Positions 1-5,702 of a DNA stretch of 6,389 nucleotides are shown here, piece after piece. Source of the stretch: Ruminiclostridium sp. Lineage in GTDB: Bacteria; Bacillota_A; Clostridia; Oscillospirales; Oscillospiraceae. The DNA lies in the NCBI GenBank assembly GCA_017521345.1, contig JAFXCU010000017.1, forward strand, positions 1 to 6,389, in the 5' to 3' direction. Numbering within the stretch: position 1 is the stretch's first letter; each line of letters begins with the position of its first letter. The notes under the pieces were generated by a model. It saw nothing but the letters and a program-made list of their open reading frames with translations. It did not search any database and had not been told where the DNA came from. Made by a program: the position numbers and the translations under genes.

Positions 1-253
1 GCCCGGCGCTCTGTTCGTTGTTGACCCCCGCAAGGAGCGCAACGCTATCAACGAAGCTCGCAAGCTGAACATTCCCATCGTCGCTATCGTCGACACCAAC
101 TGCGACCCCGACGAGATCGACTACGTCATCCCCGGCAACGACGACGCTATCCGCGCTATCCGCCTGATCTCTTCCGTCATGGCTAACGCTATCCAGGAAG
201 GCAAGCAGGGCGCTGACGCTGCTGAGAAGGCAGAGGAAGTTGCTGAGGCTTAA
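1..253 (+). CDS. rpsB: 30S ribosomal protein S2, 3' end (partial)
   Basis: This is the C-terminal part of small-subunit ribosomal protein S2, which sits on the 30S body near the head-platform junction. The open frame enters at base 2 and ends at TAA 251-253, giving 83 residues. The visible protein begins [19 protein letters not shown], the conserved S2 core that carries the aspartate-proline and the NAINEA helix. It continues through [25 protein letters not shown] and a short Glu/Ala-rich tail, all typical of bacterial S2. The start and the N-terminal two thirds lie outside the window. The next gene is tsf, 88 bases downstream on the same strand, the usual rpsB-tsf order in bacteria. The identification is essentially certain. 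Confidence 0.97.
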   Translation, partial: PGALFVVDPRKERNAINEARKLNIPIVAIVDTNCDPDEIDYVIPGNDDAIRAIRLISSVMANAIQEGKQGADAAEKAEEVAEA

Positions 254-266
254 TCGCCACGCACCC

Positions 267-294
267 ACACGTGCCCGTGAAAACGGGCACGTGT
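267..294 (+). promoter_or_regulatory. rpsB-tsf intergenic hairpin (attenuator or processing site)
   Basis: A perfect 12-bp stem (267-278 with 283-294) closes on a GAAA tetraloop (279-282), just after the rpsB stop codon. The right arm is followed by TTCGGA, so there is no run of Ts, and a full rho-independent terminator is unlikely. It could act as a partial attenuator, an RNase processing site, or a 3'-end stabiliser that sets the ratio of S2 to EF-Ts. The stem is seen directly; its role is inferred. Confidence 0.7.
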
Positions 295-341
295 TTCGGA
301 TTATACTGTAAACCAAATACATAAAATTGGAGGATATTACC

Positions 342-1271
342 ATGGCATTTACTGCTGCTGATGTTAAGAACCTGCGCGAAATGACCGGCGTTGGTATGCT
401 GGACTGCAAGAAGGCACTGGCTGAGACCGACGGCGACATGGACAAGGCTGTTGAGTACCTGCGTGAGAAGGGCCTGGCTGCTGCTCAGAAGAAGGCTGGC
501 CGTATCGCTGCTGAAGGCATCGCATACGCTGAGGTCTTCGAGGGCGGCGCTGCTCTGGTCGAGGTCAACTCCGAGACCGACTTCGTTGCTAAGAACGAGA
601 AGTTCGTCGAGTTCGTCAAGAACGTCTGCTACGTGGTTGGCAAGTGGGGCCCCGAAAACATGGAAGCTCTGCTGGCTCTGCCTTACCGTAAGACCGGCCT
701 GACCGTTCAGGAAGCTCTGCAGGAGATCGTCCTGTCCATCGGCGAGAACATCCAGATCCGCCGCTTCGAGCGTTACTACACCGGCACCACCGTCGCTTAC
801 AACCACATGGGCGGCCGTATCGGCGTTCTGCTGAACATGGAAGTTTCCGCTGGCCTGGAAGAGAACGAGACCGTCATCGAGCTGGGCAAGGACATCGCTA
901 TGCAGATCGCTGCTATGCGTCCCGCATTCCTGGATAAGTCCGACGTCTCCGACGAGACCCTGGCTAAGGAGCGCGAGATCCAGATGGCACAGCTGGCCAA
1001 CGACCCCAAGATGGCTGCAAAGCCCGACAAGGTCAAGGAAGGCATCGTCAACGGCAAGATGGGCAAGTTCTTCGAGGAGAACTGCCTGATGCAGCAGGCT
1101 TTCGTTAAGGAGAACAAGATCTCCGTGGAGAAGCACGTTGCTGAGGTTGCTAAGCAGCTGGGCGGCACCATCGCTGTCAAGGGCTTCTTCCGTTTCGAGA
1201 AGGGCGAGGGCCTGGAGAAGAAGCAGGAGAACTTCGCAGAAGAGATCGCAAAGCAGCTGGGCCAGGCATAA
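342..1271 (+). CDS. tsf: Translation elongation factor Ts (EF-Ts)
   Basis: EF-Ts is the nucleotide exchange factor that releases GDP from EF-Tu during translation elongation in the cytoplasm. The protein has 309 residues, slightly longer than the 283 of E. coli. The N-terminal UBA-like domain carries LREMTGVGMLDCKKAL (11-26). The signature TDFVAKN (79-85), whose residues contact the EF-Tu nucleotide site, is intact. The core domains follow, then a Lys/Glu-rich region (about 205-265) in the place of the coiled-coil, and a C-terminal segment ending in KQLGQA. ATG 342 is chosen because GGAGG (329-333) lies 8 bases upstream. A TTG at 327 would start inside that ribosome binding site. The gene follows rpsB and ends at a strong terminator, so pyrH and frr, which often come next in other bacteria, do not follow here. 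Confidence 0.98.
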   Translation: MAFTAADVKNLREMTGVGMLDCKKALAETDGDMDKAVEYLREKGLAAAQKKAGRIAAEGIAYAEVFEGGAALVEVNSETDFVAKNEKFVEFVKNVCYVVGKWGPENMEALLALPYRKTGLTVQEALQEIVLSIGENIQIRRFERYYTGTTVAYNHMGGRIGVLLNMEVSAGLEENETVIELGKDIAMQIAAMRPAFLDKSDVSDETLAKEREIQMAQLANDPKMAAKPDKVKEGIVNGKMGKFFEENCLMQQAFVKENKISVEKHVAEVAKQLGGTIAVKGFFRFEKGEGLEKKQENFAEEIAKQLGQA

Positions 1272-1306
1272 TTTCTGCCCCTGCACGAAATCTGCTGAAT
1301 ATAAGA

Positions 1307-1340
1307 AGAGGGTTCGGATTTCCGAACCCTCTCTTTTTTT
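1307..1340 (+). terminator. Rho-independent terminator of rpsB-tsf
   Basis: An 11-bp stem (1307-1317 with 1322-1332) closes on an ATTT loop, followed by a run of seven Ts (1334-1340). It lies 35 bases after the tsf stop. The T tract runs into the stop codon (TTA on the plus strand, 1339-1341) of the convergent acetyltransferase gene. Read leftward, the same stem is followed by CTTCTTATATT, so it may also terminate the acetyltransferase transcript. Confidence 0.93.
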
Positions 1341-1773
1341 ATTTGAATGATTTCTTCATAATGCTGGGGAAGCAGTCCACGTTGAACTGGTCACAGGTGA
1401 GGCACTTGGAAATGGCAGGAGCATCCTCCCGGGCAACCCGGACCCAGCCGAACTGCTCGTAGTATTCCGGCACCTTGCCGGTGAGCCACATCTCCTGGGC
1501 CCCATGGTTTCTGGCCTCCTGCTCTGCCAGGTCCAGCAGTTCTTTTCCAATGCCGCTGCCCCGCACGTCCTCACGGACAGCCAGACACTCCAGACACCAG
1601 TAGCCCTTGCGGATGCCCGATTGGCAGGCTCCCGCCAGACCATCCCTGTCGTCACACCGCCACAGTTTCCGAGCGGTCTCCGGCGGGGTGTCGCTGGGCT
1701 TGACCTCCAATCCGCTTTCCTGAAAGAGGATCGACAGAGGATAATACTCTGCAGTCTCTTTGATTTGATACAT
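1339..1773 (-). CDS. GNAT-family N-acetyltransferase
   Basis: A 144-residue protein of the GCN5-related acetyltransferase fold, which moves an acetyl group from acetyl-CoA to an amine on a small molecule or protein; the substrate cannot be told. The acetyl-CoA pyrophosphate loop (motif A) is clear: VREDVRGSGIGKELL at 66-80, with the R/Q-x-x-G-x-G/A signature at 71-76. Downstream is YYEQFGW (104-110), the usual late tyrosine/FGF-like region. The C-terminus carries a cysteine motif, CLTC at 124-127 and C134 followed by FP, and CLEC-type cysteines (C60, C63) precede motif A. ATG 1773 is preferred because GGGAGG lies 8 bases upstream; a GTG at 1782 overlaps that site. The gene is monocistronic, with a promoter at 1798-1826, and converges on tsf. 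Confidence 0.88.
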   Translation of the reverse strand: MYQIKETAEYYPLSILFQESGLEVKPSDTPPETARKLWRCDDRDGLAGACQSGIRKGYWCLECLAVREDVRGSGIGKELLDLAEQEARNHGAQEMWLTGKVPEYYEQFGWVRVAREDAPAISKCLTCDQFNVDCFPSIMKKSFK

Positions 1774-1797
1774 GCAATACACCTCCCATTGGTTTCT

Positions 1798-1826
1798 ATG
1801 GTATCAGCCTTTTTCCGTTCTGTAAA
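1798..1826 (-). promoter_or_regulatory. Promoter of the GNAT gene
   Basis: On the minus strand, TTTACA (1821-1826) is followed by a 17-base spacer and TACCAT (1798-1803). A TGA directly upstream of the -10 box gives an extended -10. The predicted start is about 20 bases before the acetyltransferase ATG. The -10 box matches consensus at only four of six positions, but spacing and position fit well. The promoter starts immediately downstream of the terminator that ends the neighbouring operon. Confidence 0.6.
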
Positions 1827-1837
1827 CATTGAAATAG

Positions 1838-1873
1838 AAAAGGTCCCCAACCGAATGGTCAGGGACCTTTTTT
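1838..1873 (-). terminator. Terminator of the ligase-ACT operon
   Basis: Read leftward, GGTCCCTGACC pairs with GGTTGGGGACC over 11 bp around an ATTC loop, with two G-U pairs, and TTTTCTATTT follows. Read rightward, the same two positions become C-A mismatches, so the stem folds best as a leftward transcript. That suits termination of the ACT-domain gene, which ends at 1955. The plus strand also has a run of Ts (1868-1873), so some bidirectional activity is possible, but no rightward gene feeds it. Confidence 0.8.
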
Positions 1874-1954
1874 GCGTCTGCCCGGAAGGAAGGAGAAAGA
1901 GAAGATGGACAGGCAGACACACATGAGAAGTTTAGAAGAAACGAATGGTCGGAA

Positions 1955-2386
1955 TTACAGGCGATAGACATCCTTGGGGTCCAGGGTGGACACGTGGTTG
2001 GCCTCCAGGGCGGTCATGGCCTTCTCAGCGTCATCAGGACGGATGACCACCACAGCGTGGCCGTCCTTGCTGCCCACGAAGGCGTACATGTATTCCACAG
2101 AGACCTTGGCGTCGGCCAGGATCTCCAGCACGCCGGTCAGGCCGCCGGGACGGTCGTCCACCACGGCTGCCACAACATAGTTCTGCTTGACGATGAAGTG
2201 GTGGTCCCGGAGGACGTCACAGGCCTTTTCGGGGTCGTTGACAATGAGGCGGAGAATACCGAACTCGGAGGTATCAGCCAGGGAGAGGGCGCTCATGTCG
2301 ATGCCGTTGTCGCCCAGGACCTTGGTGACTTCGCTGAGCTGGCCGGGTGCGTTTTCCACGAAAACGGAGATCTGCTTGATTAACAT
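1955..2386 (-). CDS. Tandem ACT-domain protein (amino-acid-binding regulator)
   Basis: A 143-residue protein made of two ACT domains and little else. ACT domains are small ferredoxin-like folds that bind amino acids and control enzymes. The first spans about residues 3-66, with the ligand-loop signature ENAPGQL (11-17). The second spans about 70-135, with DDRPGGL (77-83) in the same place. There is no catalytic or DNA-binding domain, so it probably senses an amino acid and acts on a partner protein. The gene directly follows the phenylacetate-CoA ligase gene: its ribosome binding site AAGGAGGG (2393-2400) overlaps the ligase stop codon, and ATG 2386 lies 6 bases beyond. Such ACT proteins commonly accompany ligases of this family, so modulating that enzyme by aromatic or branched-chain amino acids is a fair inference. 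The ligand is unknown. Confidence 0.9.
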   Translation of the reverse strand: MLIKQISVFVENAPGQLSEVTKVLGDNGIDMSALSLADTSEFGILRLIVNDPEKACDVLRDHHFIVKQNYVVAAVVDDRPGGLTGVLEILADAKVSVEYMYAFVGSKDGHAVVVIRPDDAEKAMTALEANHVSTLDPKDVYRL

Positions 2387-2392
2387 AGGGTT

Positions 2393-2401
2393 CCCTCCTT
2401 A
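2393..2401 (-). promoter_or_regulatory. Stop codon / Shine-Dalgarno fusion (TAAGGAGGG)
   Basis: On the minus strand the ligase stop codon TAA (2399-2401) is part of the strong ribosome binding site TAAGGAGGG for the ACT gene, 6 bases before its ATG. Ribosomes ending the first gene therefore stop on the start region of the second. This predicts translational coupling and a fixed ratio of the two proteins. Confidence 0.85.
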
Positions 2402-3703
2402 GATCTTGCGGTTGTCGATGATACGGACGGCTTTGCCCTCGCTGCGGGCGATGGTCTTGGGGTTCACCAGGTGGACCTTGGCGCCGATGCCCAGCATGGA
2501 GCGGAGCTGTGCCACGATGTTCTTTTCGATGCGTTCCACGGAGCGGATATCGTCGGAGAACAGAGCCTCGCTCATTTCCACGTTGATGTCCAGGGTGTCG
2601 GTGTTGTTCTCGCGGCCCACGATGATCTGATAGTTGGGGGTAATGTCCCCGCCGCTGACCTTCAGCAGGACTTCCTCGATCTGGGACGGGAAGACGTTGA
2701 CGCCGCGGATGATGAGCATATCGTCGGAGCGGCCCATGGGCTTAGCCATACGGACGTGGGTGCGGCCGCAGGCGCACTTTTCGCGGTTCAGCACGCAGAT
2801 GTCCTTGGTGCGGTAGCGCAGCAGGGGGAAAGCTTCCTTGGTGATGGAGGTGAAGACCAGCTCGCCCTTGGTGCCGTCAGGCAGGACCTCGCCGGTGTCG
2901 GGGTCGATGATCTCGGCAATGAAGTGGTCCTCGCAGATGTGCATACCGGCCTGCTCGGTGCACTCATAGGAGACGCCGGGGCCGGACAGCTCAGTGAGGC
3001 CATAGATGTCATAGGCCTTGATGCCCATCTTGGTTTCGATGTCGTGGCGCATCTCCTCGGACCATGCCTCTGCGCCGAAGATGCCGGCCTTCAGCTTGAT
3101 CTGGTCCTTGATACCACGTTCCAGGATGGTCTCGGCCAGGTAGGCAGCGTAGGAGGGGGTGCAGCACAGGATGGTGGATTCCAGGTCCACCATGAACTGG
3201 AGCTGACGGTCGGTGTTGCCGGAGGACATGGGCAGGGTCAGGGAGCCCACCTTATGGGAGCCGCCGTGAAGGCCAGCACCGCCGGTGAACAGGCCGTAAC
3301 CGTAGGAGACGTGGACCACGTCATCCTTGGTGCCGCCCACAGCCATGATGGCACGGGCGCAGCAGTCTTCCCACAGGTCCACGTCGTGCTGGGTGTAGTA
3401 GGCCACCACGCGCTTGCCGGTGGTGCCGGAGGTGGACTGGATACGGACACATTCGCTCAGGGGCTTGGCCATGAGGCCGTAGGGGTAGCACTCCCGCAGG
3501 TCGTCCTTGGTGACGAAGGGGAGTTTGTGGAGGTCCTCAATGCCCTTGATGTCATCGGGGGTCACGCCCTTGGCTTCCATCTTCTGGCGGTAATAGGGGA
3601 CGTTGTCCCAAACATGCTTGACCTGCTTGACCAGGCGTTCACTCTGGAGGGCGCGGAGCTCTTCCTGAGGCATGGTTTCGATTTCAGGTTGGTACATTGC
3701 CAT
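2399..3703 (-). CDS. paaK: Phenylacetate-CoA ligase family enzyme (AMP-forming)
   Basis: An adenylate-forming ligase of the PaaK family: acid + ATP + CoA gives acyl-CoA + AMP + PPi, with phenylacetate or a related aryl acid as the usual substrate. Counting 434 residues from ATG 3703, the ATP-binding loop STSGTTGK is at 90-97, YGLTE at 234-238, the ribose-binding RYRTKD at 296-301, the hinge region GRSDDMLIIRG at 324-334, and the catalytic C-terminal lysine in GKAVRI at 423-428. C248, C257 and CACGR (310-314) could form a metal site. The length is normal for the family. ATG 3703 has AGGA 8 bases upstream; ATG 3712 (three residues longer) is also possible. It is first in an operon with the ACT gene. 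In amino-acid-fermenting anaerobes such enzymes often act beside indolepyruvate:ferredoxin oxidoreductase, but no such gene is visible here. The family is certain, the exact substrate is not. Confidence 0.93.
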   Translation of the reverse strand: MAMYQPEIETMPQEELRALQSERLVKQVKHVWDNVPYYRQKMEAKGVTPDDIKGIEDLHKLPFVTKDDLRECYPYGLMAKPLSECVRIQSTSGTTGKRVVAYYTQHDVDLWEDCCARAIMAVGGTKDDVVHVSYGYGLFTGGAGLHGGSHKVGSLTLPMSSGNTDRQLQFMVDLESTILCCTPSYAAYLAETILERGIKDQIKLKAGIFGAEAWSEEMRHDIETKMGIKAYDIYGLTELSGPGVSYECTEQAGMHICEDHFIAEIIDPDTGEVLPDGTKGELVFTSITKEAFPLLRYRTKDICVLNREKCACGRTHVRMAKPMGRSDDMLIIRGVNVFPSQIEEVLLKVSGGDITPNYQIIVGRENNTDTLDINVEMSEALFSDDIRSVERIEKNIVAQLRSMLGIGAKVHLVNPKTIARSEGKAVRIIDNRKI

Positions 3704-3747
3704 TACGATCATCCTATCTCTCTTAGATTTTTATGGAAATTATGACC

Positions 3748-3767
3748 TCATAAGATTTATCTTATGA
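3748..3767. promoter_or_regulatory. 20-bp perfect palindrome, probable repressor operator
   Basis: TCATAAGATTTATCTTATGA has two perfect 9-bp half-sites separated by TT. It starts 5 bases downstream of the -10 box of the leftward ligase promoter, so it covers the expected transcription start and first transcribed bases. That is the standard place for a dimeric repressor to block initiation. The AT-rich arms and 2-base centre make an RNA terminator role unlikely. The regulator is not in the window. Confidence 0.75.
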
Positions 3768-3771
3768 AAAG

Positions 3772-3800
3772 AGTATACGGGATACCTGTACAAATGTCAA
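3772..3800 (-). promoter_or_regulatory. Promoter of the ligase-ACT operon
   Basis: On the minus strand TTGACA (3795-3800) is a perfect -35 box, followed by a 17-base spacer and TATACT (3772-3777), five of six to the -10 consensus. Transcription should start near 3765, leaving an untranslated leader of about 60 bases. Such a strong housekeeping-sigma promoter would normally need a repressor, in keeping with the palindrome at its start. Confidence 0.88.
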
Positions 3801-3847
3801 GGGTAAAATGCGGGATTTGGGGAAAAGTAGGGGTAGCCCGCCGAACA

Positions 3848-3893
3848 ATATCTTATATCAGGAACAAGATATGTCAATATGTTCTATAACATA
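3848..3893. repeat. Inverted-repeat cluster in the divergent regulatory region
   Basis: Two imperfect dyads lie upstream of both divergent promoters. ATATCTT (3848-3854) faces AAGATAT (3866-3872) across 11 bases, and TATGTT (3878-3883) faces AACATA (3888-3893) across CTAT. The AAGATA core is also the inner part of the ligase palindrome and recurs at 3939-3944, where ACAAGATA repeats the 8-mer at 3864-3871. These may be extra binding sites for the same regulator. In AT-rich DNA some of this is expected by chance. Confidence 0.45.
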
Positions 3894-3897
3894 AATG

Positions 3898-3926
3898 TTG
3901 ACTTTTGAGGGTGACGGTGGTATCCT
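3898..3926 (+). promoter_or_regulatory. Promoter of the hemolysin III-degV operon
   Basis: TTGACT (3898-3903) is five of six to the -35 consensus, with a 17-base spacer and TATCCT (3921-3926) as a four-of-six -10 box. Transcription would start near 3933, about 45 bases before the GTG start. The -10 sequence is duplicated as TATCCTA at 3921 and 3929. The inverted repeats at 3848-3893 lie just upstream. Confidence 0.7.
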
Positions 3927-3978
3927 AATATCCTAGACAAGATAACACAATTCAGAACTCAGTGAGGAGGGTTGCCTT

Positions 3979-4644
3979 GTGACAGCATCCATTCCCGAAT
4001 CCAACGGGGCCGTCCGCCGCCAGAAGCTGGGGGAGGAGCTGGTGAACGCCATCACCCATGGGGTAGGGGCTTTGCTGGCCATTGCCGGTCTGGTTCTACT
4101 GGTGGTCCGTGCGGCCAAATACGGCACCGCCATCAACGTGGTGTCTGTGGCCCTCTTTGGCACCACCATGATCCTGCTCTATCTGTGCTCCTGTCTGTAC
4201 CACGCCCTGGCAGACAACAAGGGAAAGCGGGTCTTCCAGGTCCTGGACCATTGTACCATATTTCTGCTGATTTTGGGAACCTATATTCCCATTTGCCTGG
4301 TCAATATCGGCGGTGCCCTGGGCTGGACCCTCTTTGGTATCAACACCGCCTGCGCCCTGGTGGGCATTGTCCTGACCGCCGTGAACATGAAGCGCTGGAA
4401 GAAGCTCTCCATGGTCCTGTATGTGGTCATGGGCTGGATGTGCCTGATCGCCCTGCCTTCCATCTATCGGTCTCTGACCCCCATGGGGTTCGGGTTCCTG
4501 GTGCTGGGGGGTGTGTGCTACACCGTGGGTATCCTGTTCTACCGCCAGAAAGATAAGCTGTATCGCCACGGCATCTGGCACGTCTTTGTGCTGGCCGGAA
4601 CGATCTTTCAATTCTTCACCGTCTATACCAACTGCTGCAATTAA
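3979..4644 (+). CDS. Hemolysin III / PAQR-family membrane protein
   Basis: A 221-residue integral membrane protein with about seven hydrophobic helices, the usual size and layout of the bacterial hemolysin III (YqfA/TrhA) group. It belongs to the PAQR/CREST superfamily of putative metal-dependent membrane hydrolases. The expected metal-site residues are all present: S71-x3-H75 (SCLYH), D90 in LDH, and H197-x3-H201 (HGIWH); ITHG (25-28) is also conserved. The short N-terminus (about 1-22) is polar and should be cytoplasmic. The start is GTG 3979, with GGAGG (3966-3970) 8 bases upstream. In spite of the name, most members are not shown to lyse cells; roles in membrane lipid homeostasis have been proposed. 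degV follows 14 bases later and is probably co-transcribed. Substrate unknown. Confidence 0.9.
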   Translation: MTASIPESNGAVRRQKLGEELVNAITHGVGALLAIAGLVLLVVRAAKYGTAINVVSVALFGTTMILLYLCSCLYHALADNKGKRVFQVLDHCTIFLLILGTYIPICLVNIGGALGWTLFGINTACALVGIVLTAVNMKRWKKLSMVLYVVMGWMCLIALPSIYRSLTPMGFGFLVLGGVCYTVGILFYRQKDKLYRHGIWHVFVLAGTIFQFFTVYTNCCN

Positions 4645-4658
4645 AGGAGAGAAAGAAA

Positions 4659-5540
4659 ATGCGCGAGTATGTCATCGTAACCGATTCCTGCTGCGACCTG
4701 CCCCAGCACATCGTGGCTGACCTGGGCCTGACCGTGATCCCCCTGTCCGTCCAGCTGGGCAGCGAGCGGTTCTACAACCGTCCCGGCGAGGGCCCCGACA
4801 CCCACACCTTCTATGATAGACTGTTCAAGGGCGAGGACGCCAAGACCTCCGCACCCAACGTGGGTGAGTTCAAGGACTATTTCCGTCCCATTCTCCAGGA
4901 AGGGAAGGACATCCTCTACATTGCCTTTACCTCCGCCCTGAGCGCCACCTACCAGAACAGCACCATCGCCATCGAGGATCTCCAGGAGGAGTTCCCCGAG
5001 GCCAAGATCCTGGCTGTGGACTCCCTGTGCGCCTCCCTGGGCCAGGGCCTGCTGGTGGATCTGGCCGTCCAGGAGCAGCGCAAGGGAAAGACCCTGGAAG
5101 AGGTCCGTGACTTTGTGGAGGGCACCAAGAACACCATTCACCACTGGGTCACCGTGGGCAACCTGACCCAGCTGAAGCGTGGCGGCCGCCTGACTGCTGC
5201 CAAGGCCTTCTTTGGCTCCCTCCTCCATGTCAAGCCCATCATCCATGTGGACTCCAAGGGCCGTCTGGTGGCCGTGGACACCATCAAGGGCCGCAAGAAG
5301 GCCATCAACCACCTGGTGGAGCAGATGGAGGAGATGATCGTGGCCCCCGAAGGCCAGCGCTGCTACATCGTCAACTCCGACTGCACCCCTGAGGCCGAGG
5401 CTCTGGCTGAGGTCCTGAAGGAGAAGTTCCCCATCTCTGAGGTGGTCATCGGGGACATCGGCCCCGTCATCGGCTCCCACACCGGCAAGGACACCATCGC
5501 CGTGTTCTTCCAGGGCCAGGAGCGCACTTCCGAAGACTAA
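4659..5540 (+). CDS. DegV family fatty-acid-binding protein
   Basis: A 293-residue cytoplasmic DegV/FakB-type protein. Family members bind one fatty acid in a deep pocket between two domains; the FakB proteins hand it to the kinase FakA, which makes acyl-phosphate for membrane lipids. Visible motifs are VTDSCCDLP (7-15), TSAPN (63-67), the carboxylate-binding region FTSALSATYQNS (90-101), KRGGRL (173-178) before the domain hinge, and GSHTGKDTIAVFF (272-284) at the C-terminus. ATG 4659 is preceded by AAAGGAGA (4643-4650), which overlaps the TAA of the upstream membrane protein gene, so the two are coupled. No fakA-like kinase lies in the window, so whether it works as a FakB is open. The hemolysin III neighbour supports a membrane-lipid link. 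Confidence 0.94.
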   Translation: MREYVIVTDSCCDLPQHIVADLGLTVIPLSVQLGSERFYNRPGEGPDTHTFYDRLFKGEDAKTSAPNVGEFKDYFRPILQEGKDILYIAFTSALSATYQNSTIAIEDLQEEFPEAKILAVDSLCASLGQGLLVDLAVQEQRKGKTLEEVRDFVEGTKNTIHHWVTVGNLTQLKRGGRLTAAKAFFGSLLHVKPIIHVDSKGRLVAVDTIKGRKKAINHLVEQMEEMIVAPEGQRCYIVNSDCTPEAEALAEVLKEKFPISEVVIGDIGPVIGSHTGKDTIAVFFQGQERTSED

Positions 5541-5702
5541 AATTTGACTTTTGAAAACCACTTCGTTGGGTTTCCAAAAGTGAAATTGCGGTCTGCTGCG
5601 CGCACCCGTTGGGCACACTGGCAGACCGAGAAGAGTTTTCCGGCACGCACATGTCGCGCCGGAAAACGGATCGGATTTGATTTCGCCGCTGGGGCGGCGA
5701 AA
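5541..5702. repeat. Array of four consecutive hairpins (structured non-coding element)
   Basis: Right after the degV stop lie four stem-loops. H1 (5541-5587) has arms of about 18 pairs with one G-G and one A-C mismatch. H2 (5589-5628) has an 8-bp outer stem, an internal loop and a CCC/GGG inner stem. H3 (5635-5667) has a perfect 10-bp outer stem GTTTTCCGGC/GCCGGAAAAC and two further inner pairs. H4 (5681-5702) has a perfect 9-bp stem with a TGGG loop. Spacers are 1, 6 and 13 bases. Several plus-strand A-C mismatches become G-U pairs on the minus strand, which hints at a leftward RNA, though H2 also has two positions favouring the plus strand. Open frames crossing it look spurious. It could be a small structured RNA, a composite palindromic repeat element, or a 3'-UTR structure. 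Confidence 0.7.

Noticed and set aside
302..307. TATACT as a -10 box for a separate tsf promoter
   Set aside because: A 17-base spacer would put the -35 box at GAAAAC (279-284), inside the hairpin, with no resemblance to TTGACA. tsf is more simply read through from rpsB.
189..1286. Long leftward open frame (365 codons) antisense to tsf
   Set aside because: It lies opposite a certain gene with strong codon bias. The translation is Leu/Gln/Val-rich with no family resemblance, as expected from reverse-complemented ribosomal-type codons.
1504..1926. Rightward open frame (140 codons) antisense to the GNAT gene
   Set aside because: It is opposite the acetyltransferase motif A region and crosses the promoter and terminator of the opposite strand.
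2471..3745. Rightward open frame (424 codons) antisense to the ligase gene
   Set aside because: The sense strand carries every adenylate-forming motif. The antisense translation is a low-complexity Gly/Ala/Val/His/Asp mixture typical of a GC-rich shadow frame.
5541..5702. CRISPR array
   Set aside because: The hairpins differ in sequence and length. There are no identical direct repeats with regular unique spacers.
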